This document shows positions 1 to 6,860 of a DNA stretch of 64,000 nt, piece after piece; the stretch's first letter is position 1, and each line of letters starts with the position of its first letter. The DNA lies in NCBI RefSeq assembly GCF_025148635.1, contig NZ_CP102269.1:2108001-2172000 (forward strand), read 5' to 3'. The stretch is from Butyricimonas virosa (GTDB lineage Bacteria > Bacteroidota > Bacteroidia > Bacteroidales > Marinifilaceae). The notes below the pieces were generated by a model. The model was not told where the DNA came from. It made no database searches and saw only the letters and a list, made by a program, of their open reading frames with translations. A program made the position numbers and the translations under genes.

Positions 1-1320
1 ATAGCTCTTGGATTGTTGTGGTTTGCTGTTCCCATGATATTGGGGAATTTGTTACAGCAATTCTATAATATTGCTGATACGCTGATTGTCGGTCAGTTTT
101 TAGGAGCGAAGGCCTTGGCGGCTGTTGGTTCGGCCTACACGTTAATGGTTTTCTTGACTTCGGTACTTTTGGGGTTGTGCATGGGAAGCGGTGCTATTTT
201 TTCATTGCAATACGGGGCAGGAGACAGGGAAGCGTTGAAACGTAGTACTTTTGTTTCTTTGGTGTTAATTGGTTTTGTTACTTTGGTTTTGAATGTCTCC
301 GTTTTCGTTTGGATTGATCCTATTTTGAGATTATTGCACGTGCCGGAAAATGTTTACCCACTGATGCGTGATTATCTTTGGGTTATCTTTTGGGGAATCG
401 GGTTCACTTTCATCTATAATTATTACGCTTCGTTGTTGCGGGCAATAGGCAATTCCGTTGTGCCGTTGTGGTTTTTAGGGGTAGCGGTCGTTTTGAATAT
501 TGTGCTCGATTTGCTTTTCATTTTGGGGTGTGATTGGGGAGTAAAAGGGGCTGCATGGGCTACTGTTGTTGCGCAGGGCGTTTCGGGAACGGGCCTTTGT
601 GTTTACACGGTTTGGAAGTTCCCGGAGTTCAGGATCCGGCGGGAAGATATGTGTATGAAGTGGCAAACGGTGAAGGAAATTGCTGTCTATTCATCCTTGA
701 CTTGTGTCCAGCAGTCCGTGATGAATTTTGGTATATTGATGGTTCAGGGGCTAATCAATAGTTTTGGGGTTGCCGTGATGGCCGCATTTGCAGCTGCAGT
801 CAAGATCGATTCTTTTGCTTATATGCCCGTGCAGGATTTCGGGAATGCTTTCTCGACGTTTATTGCCCAAAATTTTGGCGCCGGGCAAATGAAGCGAATT
901 CGTGATGGAATCCGGGTGGCAGTTATTTCTGCAACTCTTTTTTGTATCTTTATTTCTCTTGTCGTGTTCGGGTTTGCCCGTCCCTTGATGTTAATTTTTG
1001 TGCCGGCACATGAAACGGAAATTATTTCTATCGGGATTCAATACCTGCGGATTGAAGGCGCTTTTTATTGCGGGATCGGTTGTTTATTCCTGTTGTACGG
1101 TTTTTATCGGGGAATTAGGAAGCCGGGAATGTCGGTCGTGCTGACGGTGATCTCTTTAGGAACCCGTGTCGCTTTGGCTTACACTCTATCTGCAATTCCG
1201 GCTGTCGGGGTTGCGGGAATTTGGTGGTCTATCCCTATTGGTTGGTTCTTGGCTGATGTTGTCGGGGTGTGGTATTATCGTAAAGGAATTTATATACGGA
1301 TTTACGGTAAAGTAAGATAA
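1..1320 (+). CDS. MATE family multidrug/Na+ efflux transporter (5' end outside window)
   Basis: Inner-membrane MATE antiporter that would export cationic drugs or metabolites using Na+ or H+. The frame is open from base 1. The N-terminal stretch matches the start of transmembrane helix 1 of the family (LGNLLQQFYNIADTLIVG), so roughly 10-20 residues lie upstream of the window and the internal TTG at 13 is unlikely to be the start. About 12 hydrophobic segments follow, and the length (about 440 aa) is normal. The second MATE repeat begins near residue 220. Family assignment is firm; the substrate cannot be read from the sequence. Confidence 0.9.
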   Translation: MALGLLWFAVPMILGNLLQQFYNIADTLIVGQFLGAKALAAVGSAYTLMVFLTSVLLGLCMGSGAIFSLQYGAGDREALKRSTFVSLVLIGFVTLVLNVSVFVWIDPILRLLHVPENVYPLMRDYLWVIFWGIGFTFIYNYYASLLRAIGNSVVPLWFLGVAVVLNIVLDLLFILGCDWGVKGAAWATVVAQGVSGTGLCVYTVWKFPEFRIRREDMCMKWQTVKEIAVYSSLTCVQQSVMNFGILMVQGLINSFGVAVMAAFAAAVKIDSFAYMPVQDFGNAFSTFIAQNFGAGQMKRIRDGIRVAVISATLFCIFISLVVFGFARPLMLIFVPAHETEIISIGIQYLRIEGAFYCGIGCLFLLYGFYRGIRKPGMSVVLTVISLGTRVALAYTLSAIPAVGVAGIWWSIPIGWFLADVVGVWYYRKGIYIRIYGKVR

Positions 1321-1680
1321 AACTTTGCATTCTTGTTCGATAATAGTTCGCCCTTGGGTTATAGTTGCTCTATCCTTTCCCTATATCATGAACATAGCAT
1401 GTACATAGTAAGTACATAACATGAATACTGGCAGGTGTACATGCTCCGTTCGTGTTATGTAGGAATTTGGTTGATGCCCACGAGCAGGGGTAGAGGAGGG
1501 ATTAACAGGGAGTAGGCTTTCCTCTGTGTGAGGGGAAGTTTGTTACAGATATGCCTGTGAGTACTGTAAACTCGTGTATAATTCCCTTATTTCCCCTTAT
1601 TTTTCCAGATTCTTTTCAGATTCGGGGGATATTTTTGTCATGTAAATAATAAAATAGTAACCCATTAAAAATAGAAGAAT
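1321..1680. other. 360-bp intergenic region with nested inverted repeats
   Basis: No coding region is seen. Two inverted repeats interlock: GCATGTAC (1397-1404) with GTACATGC (1437-1444), and TACATAACA (1413-1421) with TGTTATGTA (1453-1461). A direct repeat CAGATTC occurs twice near 1606-1623. Near the downstream gene, TATTTTTG at 1630-1637 fits the Bacteroidota -7 consensus TAnnTTTG, but no good -33 TTG is placed 19 bases upstream. The first part may hold the MATE gene's terminator or an operator; nothing firmer can be said. Confidence 0.5.
1631..1645 (+). repeat. 15-bp motif shared with the clpB upstream region
   Basis: ATTTTTGTCATGTAA here is identical to bases 6651-6665, upstream of clpB. 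Both copies lie in AT-rich promoter-like DNA and are followed by a similar A/T-rich tail. Here the copy overlaps a TAnnTTTG-type -7 element (1630-1637). It could be a shared operator or promoter core, or a chance match in AT-rich DNA. Confidence 0.35.
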
Positions 1681-2115
1681 ATGAAAAAGATTGTTTTTTT
1701 ACTCGTATGTTTATTCTCGATGACGATGGTAAAGGCTGATAATGACAAGCCGATTGAGATGAATCAGTTACCGGTGAAGGCGCAAACGTTTATTACGACT
1801 TATTTTAAAGATCAGAAAGTGGCATTGATAACACAGGAGACGGGCTTGTTTTACAAGAGTTATGATGTGGTGTTTGCAAGCGGGGAAAAGTTAGAATTCG
1901 ATAAATCGGGAGATTGGACAGAGGTGAAATGCAAGACGGTTGAAGTTCCTGCTGCCATTATTCCGGAGGCAATACTTAAATATGTGAAGGCCAATTATCC
2001 GGAGGCAAAAATTTTAGAGATAGAGCATGATTCGGAAGGATATGAGATCAAATTGTCAAATCGCTTGGAGATTAAATTTAATAATAAGTTTCAGGTAGTG
2101 GATATTGATGATTAA
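1681..2115 (+). CDS. PepSY-like domain secreted protein
   Basis: A 144-residue protein with a clear Sec signal peptide (hydrophobic run about residues 4-15, cleavage near VKA-D at 19-20). The rest looks like two short PepSY-like (PF11396-type) beta-alpha-beta units, one around residues 25-75 ending in LEFDKSGDWTEV and one around 85-140 ending in EIKFNNKFQVVDID. Such proteins are abundant in the Bacteroidota periplasm, and their function is unknown. The gene stands alone with its own terminator. The start ATG follows AATAGAAGA. The fold-level assignment is good, but no biochemical role is implied. Confidence 0.75.
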   Translation: MKKIVFLLVCLFSMTMVKADNDKPIEMNQLPVKAQTFITTYFKDQKVALITQETGLFYKSYDVVFASGEKLEFDKSGDWTEVKCKTVEVPAAIIPEAILKYVKANYPEAKILEIEHDSEGYEIKLSNRLEIKFNNKFQVVDIDD

Positions 2116-2134
2116 AGATAAAGTGAAAGTGTGT

Positions 2135-2170
2135 TAGAGGGGCTGTTTGAGTGGCCCCTCTATGTTTATT
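2135..2170. terminator. Bidirectional terminator between convergent genes
   Basis: Perfect 9-bp stem TAGAGGGGC (2135-2143) / GCCCCTCTA (2154-2162) with a 10-base loop and a T-rich 3' flank. It lies between the PepSY-like gene and the oppositely oriented hydrolase gene. Confidence 0.8.
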
Positions 2171-3257
2171 ATCCGATTCGGATCGGGATTATCGGTTGCT
2201 GGTTTACTTTGTCGAGAGGCTCTGTTTGATATTTTACCCGGGCAAAGTTGATCTTACGGAGATCGATACTACGGATGGCGCTATCGTACATGGTACGATA
2301 GTAAATAATGCGGTTCGTCATATCGGTTGCCGAGGTCCATTGCGTGGCACTTGGAATATCAACGGGAGTTTGATCGGGAGCGAACTCTATTCCGATGGGT
2401 ATGTCAAAATTATTCAGTATTTGGAAACATTGGATAGCGGTTTGTTGTCCTGTTTCTTGCCGTGGTGCGGTCGCTTGATAGAAAGCGGCACGGATAAATC
2501 GGGAAGGAGGGGTGATGTCGCCTGGTATACCAAGAAAACCACTTCCGTTTCCGAAAGATGTAAGAGTCACTCCGTCCAGTTGTTGGGAGGGGGCCATACC
2601 GGGAATCAAATTGACATAGTTATTCAGGTTTGTCATCTGCCAGTCAAAACTTGGGGAGTTGGTCAGTACACCTAGTTTGTTTTCATAAAAGATCGGTTTT
2701 TCATTGATGATTTCGAGAACGATCTGGCGTCCGGTGGTGTCGGCAAAGCGCCAGTGGGCGGTAGATGCCCTCGGATCGATACCGATGACATGAACTTTTT
2801 TGATGGATTCTTTTACTTCGTCTATTGTCCTACAACTGCCCAATATCCATGAAACGAGTTGTAGGTCGGCAATACTGGATGCTTTTTCTTTGGAATTATA
2901 AGTTTCATATTTTCCGTATTGTGGGAAGTAAAATAGCCCGGCGGAAAGTCCCGCTTCGTTCAGTCCTTCTGCCACGAATTGTTCTTGCTCCACGGCTAGC
3001 CCGATATACCCGTAGCGAGCCGTGAAAATCATCCCTTCTGTTGTGCCGCCGGGAATGTAGGATTGTTGTTTATATCCTCTTGGTACGACAACATATTGGC
3101 TATTGAGATTGCTACCTCCCCATTCTATGGTACGGGCCACGATGCGGGAACCATCCTTGGCTCTCAACGTGATTCCAGTGCAGGCTTTGAGTTCTCTGGG
3201 GAAGAAGGTGATAAGGGTCAATACCACCCATAGGGTTATTGATAATTTCTGTTTCAT
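2169..3257 (-). CDS. Choloylglycine hydrolase family (bile salt hydrolase / penicillin V acylase-like) Ntn hydrolase
   Basis: Linear amide C-N hydrolase of the Ntn superfamily. A 25-residue signal peptide ends in LKA, which exposes Cys26 as the new N-terminus and likely nucleophile. Family landmarks follow: ARTIEWG just after the Cys, NEAGLSAGLFYF around residue 99, TNSPSFDWQ around 200, and an Arg in SRFIRAAF around 250. Length (362 aa) fits the Gram-negative, secreted branch of bile salt hydrolases and penicillin V acylases. Likely a periplasmic enzyme cutting an amide bond in a conjugated bile acid, N-acyl homoserine lactone or similar acyl amide; the substrate cannot be decided from sequence. 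It lies 48 bases downstream of, and is probably co-transcribed with, an AraC-type regulator. Confidence 0.87.
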   Translation of the reverse strand: MKQKLSITLWVVLTLITFFPRELKACTGITLRAKDGSRIVARTIEWGGSNLNSQYVVVPRGYKQQSYIPGGTTEGMIFTARYGYIGLAVEQEQFVAEGLNEAGLSAGLFYFPQYGKYETYNSKEKASSIADLQLVSWILGSCRTIDEVKESIKKVHVIGIDPRASTAHWRFADTTGRQIVLEIINEKPIFYENKLGVLTNSPSFDWQMTNLNNYVNLIPGMAPSQQLDGVTLTSFGNGSGFLGIPGDITPPSRFIRAAFYQATAPRQETGQQTAIQCFQILNNFDIPIGIEFAPDQTPVDIPSATQWTSATDMTNRIIYYRTMYDSAIRSIDLRKINFARVKYQTEPLDKVNQQPIIPIRIG

Positions 3258-3305
3258 AAGAGCATTGTTTTTATTTTAAGATAACGGGAAAAACGGCTTT
3301 TTGTT

Positions 3306-4208
3306 TCATTCTTCGGAAGTTTCATGAACTTGCTTGTTGTTTCTGAATTGTAGGGGAGTCATGCCCGTGTGTTTTTTGAAAAAGCGGGCGAAAAAGGAAG
3401 AGTTCGGGTAGTTAAGTTCCTCGGAAATTTGGATGATACTCATATCCGATGATCTCAATAATACTTTGGCTTCTTGCAGGCTGAAATTCGTTATCCACTG
3501 GTAGAGGGAGCAATCGGTGGTTTGTTTCAGTATGCTCGATAGGTATTTCGATGTCATGCAAAGTTTGTCGGCATAGAACGATGGGGAACGTTCTTGTTTG
3601 TGGTGCTGGTGTAATAGCCGGAAGAAATCGTCTACAATTTGCTTTTGGCGATTGGTTCCCACGAGTACGGCTTGGCGAGAGTAAATGAAACTGAGTTCTG
3701 CGATAAAGGAGAAAAGTAAGGCTTTGGTGATCTCTTCCCGGGAGGGATGATCGAGTCTGGCTGCCTGGTGGGAAATAAAAACGAAGAATTCGTCCAGGTG
3801 GTTGAATTCTGCGTTTGTTAAGGATAGGTAGGGTTTGTTACCTATTTTTTCTGAGGTCCCCGATTTGAGAACAAACGGGAAGTCAACCATGAAATCAAAG
3901 CTGTAAGACAGGTATTTACATGCGAAATTGTCTGACAGGTAATGATTCTCGATCAGGTGGAAAGGTAAAAGAGAGATTAACGTGCCGGGGTGAATGGGGT
4001 AGTCTTTATTATTGATTTTCAAATGACCTTCTCCGGCCGTAATCATGATGACGATCAGGCCGTTGATGTCGTTACGTTGTGGCTTGTGGAGAGGAAATAA
4101 TTGGATGAAGGATTCTTTGCTTAACATGGAAATAAAGAAATTTCCAAGAGAGGGGATTGTCGTGCTGTTTGGTGTATCCTTTCCTTTTTGCATGTACTCT
4201 GGTTTCAT
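3306..4208 (-). CDS. AraC family transcriptional regulator
   Basis: A 300-residue regulator with a cupin-like N-terminal sensor (about residues 40-150) and a C-terminal double helix-turn-helix of the AraC type (about 195-292; landmarks SDMSIIQISEELNYP, FFARFFKKHTGMTPLQFR). It lies directly upstream of the choloylglycine-hydrolase gene on the same strand and divergent from the MFS transporter gene, so both are candidate targets. Read on the minus strand, TATCTTTG at 4226-4219 matches the -7 element, only about 10 bases before the start, which would give a very short leader. The effector is unknown; a bile-acid or acyl-amide ligand would be a guess from its neighbour. Confidence 0.88.
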   Translation of the reverse strand: MKPEYMQKGKDTPNSTTIPSLGNFFISMLSKESFIQLFPLHKPQRNDINGLIVIMITAGEGHLKINNKDYPIHPGTLISLLPFHLIENHYLSDNFACKYLSYSFDFMVDFPFVLKSGTSEKIGNKPYLSLTNAEFNHLDEFFVFISHQAARLDHPSREEITKALLFSFIAELSFIYSRQAVLVGTNRQKQIVDDFFRLLHQHHKQERSPSFYADKLCMTSKYLSSILKQTTDCSLYQWITNFSLQEAKVLLRSSDMSIIQISEELNYPNSSFFARFFKKHTGMTPLQFRNNKQVHETSEE

Positions 4209-4337
4209 GTTCCGGAAGCAAAGATAAGATATTTGTACAAAAAAGCATTATAGAGCAAATCTGTGGATGATTAGGACGAAAATGTTTGTGGAATGTTGGG
4301 GATATTTGCGATGTAAAAATGATAAAAACTAGAGATT

Positions 4338-5509
4338 ATGGAACAGAAAAATTCGAAAATTTACATACTTATTGTTGTCGGAATGGTTTCGGCCCTAGGA
4401 CCCTTCGTGACGGACTTTTACTTGCCGGCATTTCCCAATTTGGTGACTTGTTTTGATACGACAGCCTCGCGGGTACAGTTAAGCTTGACGTTTAGCATGA
4501 TCGGGTTGGCCGTGGGACAGATATTTTTGGGTCCGGTGAGTGATAAATTTGGAAGAAAGCGACCGTTAGTGATCTCGATGTTCTTTTTTGTTTTGTCATC
4601 GATTGGTTGTGTCTTTTCGCCTAGTGTAGAGATTTTTATTCTGGCTCGTTTTATCCAAGGATTTTCGGGTGCGGGGGGGGGATCGTGATTTCCAAGTCGA
4701 TAGCAACTGATTTGTACGGGGGAAAGGATTTGGCGAAATTCTTTTCCATGCTGGCTTGCGTGCAGGGATTAGCTCCGATTTGTGCGCCTGTGTTGGGAGG
4801 GCTGTTGTTATTGGTGACGAATTGGCGAGGAATATTCGGGGTACTGGTGTTAATCGGGATATTGTTGTTGCTGGTTTTGTTAAGGTTTCATGATTCTTTG
4901 TCTAAAGAGAACCGGTTACAAGGGGAGTTGAAGGAGCGTTTTGTTTATTATAAAGAGGTGTTGCAGCATCGGAAATTCATGTATTTCGTGTTGATTCAAG
5001 TCTTGGGAATGGGCGTGATGTTTTCATATATCGCATCTTCTCCGTTCGTTTTTCAGGAACATTACCATCTTTCTCCTGTTATGTATAGCGTTTGTTTTGC
5101 CTGCAATGCCGTGGCAATTATGCTGGGTAGTCTGAGTGTGGTTCGTTTCCGGTCGAATGAACATGCTTTGCGAGTGGGTGTATGGGGATTTATGTTTCTG
5201 TGTTGTTGCACCGGGGCGTCTCTCTGTATGGAATTATCCGTTATCATTATTGAGATTGTCTTTTTCCTGTTTCTCTTTTTCTTGGGTATTATACTGCCGA
5301 CTTCCACGACGCTGGCTTTGAATCTGGAAAGACAGAATTCGGGAACGGCCTCTGCAATCCTCGGTTTTTTGACCTTTTTGGGAGGAGGGATTGTTTCTCC
5401 TTTAACGGGTATGGGAAATATTCTTTACTCGACGAGTGCTATTATGTTCGTGTGTTGCGTGTTGATTCTGTTTTGTACCTGGAAGGTGTTGAAAATGGCA
5501 AAGAGGTAG
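4338..5509 (+). pseudogene. Bcr/CflA-type MFS drug transporter, frameshifted at a 9-G tract
   Basis: Two overlapping reading frames together make one 12-helix major facilitator of about 390 aa. The first (4338-4688, 116 aa) has the MFS motif DKFGRKRP and helices 1-4. The second (from GTG 4685 to 5509, 274 aa) continues with ISKSIATDLY and helices 5-12. The break lies in a run of nine G at 4672-4680; ten G or seven G would restore a single frame (GAGGGIVISK or GAGGIVISK). It could be a sequencing error, a true pseudogene, or a phase-variable ON/OFF gene. The second frame's GTG overlaps the stop of the first and has no obvious Shine-Dalgarno sequence. The gene is divergent from the AraC regulator. 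Confidence 0.82.
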
Positions 5510-5584
5510 ATTTAAATAGATGAGATTCCGGGGAAAATGTGTAATATTGCAGGGAATGAAAATCTTGAACCGGCAATATGAGTT

Positions 5585-6643
5585 ATGAGTAATATATTTG
5601 ATATAGTGACCGCACGTGCAGATTATGAGCAGGGTGCAGTGGTGATTATTGACCAGACGCAACTTCCGGGACGGGAAGTTTATTTGGCGTTGAAAACTCC
5701 GGAGGAAATTTGGGAGGCCATTTATTTGTTAAAGGTAAGGGGTGCGCCTGCCATTGGGGTGGCTGCTGCTTACGGGATTTCCGTGTGTATGCAAAAGGTG
5801 AATGAGGTTGATGATTTCTACCGGGAGTTTGCAAGGGTGAAGAATTATCTGGCATCTTCCCGGCCTACGGCGGTAAATTTGTTTACGGCATTGGAGCGAA
5901 TGGAAGTTGCGTTGTTGAAGTGTCAAGGTGCTGGGGTGGAAGTTTTGAAACGAGTCTTGCGGGAAGAGGCCGAGGCGATTCGGAGAGAAGATGCGGCGGC
6001 GTGCCGGAAAATTGGAGAATATGGATTGTCACTGCTGAAACCGGGAATGGGCTTGCTCACGCATTGTAATGCGGGGCATCTGGCGGTTTCGGAGTACGGT
6101 ACGGCTTTGGCTCCGATTTATTTGGGACAGGAACAAGGATTCGGTTTTTCGGTTTTTGCCGATGAAACCCGCCCGTTATTGCAAGGAGCGAGGTTGACGG
6201 CCTTCGAATTGCAAAAAGCAGGAGTGGATGTGACTTTGATATGTGATAATATGACCTCTTCGGTGATGAAACAGGGATGGGTACAGGCCGTGCTGGTTGG
6301 GTGTGACCGGGTGGCAGCCAATGGAGACACGGCAAATAAAATCGGTACTTCGGGGGTGGCCGTGTTGGCTAAATATTATGGAATTCCGTTTTACGTGTTG
6401 GGGCCGACGTCTACCATTGATATGGATTGTCCCACGGGCAAAGAGATTAAAATTGAGGAACGTGATCCAGCAGAGGTGACTGAGAAATGGTATACCCGAA
6501 GGATGGCTCCCGAGGGGATTCACGTGTATAATCCAGCCTTTGACGTGACTTCTGCCGAGTTAATCACGGCTATTATCACGGAGAAAGGGATCGCTTACCC
6601 CCCGTTTCGTGACAAATTCCGGGGATGGAAAGAATGTAAATGA
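5585..6643 (+). CDS. mtnA: S-methyl-5-thioribose-1-phosphate isomerase
   Basis: Interconverts 5-methylthioribose-1-phosphate and 5-methylthioribulose-1-phosphate in methionine salvage; related eIF2B-like isomerases act on other sugar 1-phosphates. The family landmarks are present: RGAPAIGVAAAYG near residue 53, catalytic Cys161 in THCNAGHLA, CDNMTSSVM near 220, and catalytic Asp241 in GCDRVAANGD followed by NKIGT. Cys161 and Asp241 line up with the characterised Cys160/Asp240 pair. Length of 352 aa is full. No other methionine-salvage gene is adjacent, so it may act alone. The start at 5585 is the first in-frame ATG. Confidence 0.9.
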   Translation: MSNIFDIVTARADYEQGAVVIIDQTQLPGREVYLALKTPEEIWEAIYLLKVRGAPAIGVAAAYGISVCMQKVNEVDDFYREFARVKNYLASSRPTAVNLFTALERMEVALLKCQGAGVEVLKRVLREEAEAIRREDAAACRKIGEYGLSLLKPGMGLLTHCNAGHLAVSEYGTALAPIYLGQEQGFGFSVFADETRPLLQGARLTAFELQKAGVDVTLICDNMTSSVMKQGWVQAVLVGCDRVAANGDTANKIGTSGVAVLAKYYGIPFYVLGPTSTIDMDCPTGKEIKIEERDPAEVTEKWYTRRMAPEGIHVYNPAFDVTSAELITAIITEKGIAYPPFRDKFRGWKECK

Positions 6644-6650
6644 TTGAGTC

Positions 6651-6665
6651 ATTTTTGTCATGTAA
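6651..6665 (+). repeat. Second copy of the 15-bp ATTTTTGTCATGTAA motif
   Basis: Identical to 1631-1645. It lies about 200 bases upstream of clpB, in a 217-base gene-free stretch that otherwise shows only AT-rich sequence. The expected -7 position reads CATTTTTG, one mismatch from TAnnTTTG. A shared regulatory site with the PepSY-like gene is possible but not shown. Confidence 0.35.
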
Positions 6666-6860
6666 TTTATAAAACATAAAGACAAAATGACATACTTATA
6701 ATATCTCTTGTTTTAGAAAACGAAAATCAATAGTTCGTTTTTTATTGATTGTTAATGTTATAGGTTGAAATGTTTTTTCATTCTGTCCAGATGAAACTTT
6801 TGGATAAGAGTTTCGGTATATACTTTGTGAAATTGAAGGCAGAAAGGAGAAAATGAGACT

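Noticed and set aside
2151..2675. 174-codon plus-strand open frame
   Set aside because: It is antisense to the choloylglycine hydrolase gene, which has full family motifs; no ribosome-binding site or family resemblance.
6780..6860. TATATACTTTG before clpB as a promoter
   Set aside because: The spacing between TA and TTTG is one base off the TAnnTTTG consensus in either reading, so I did not call it.
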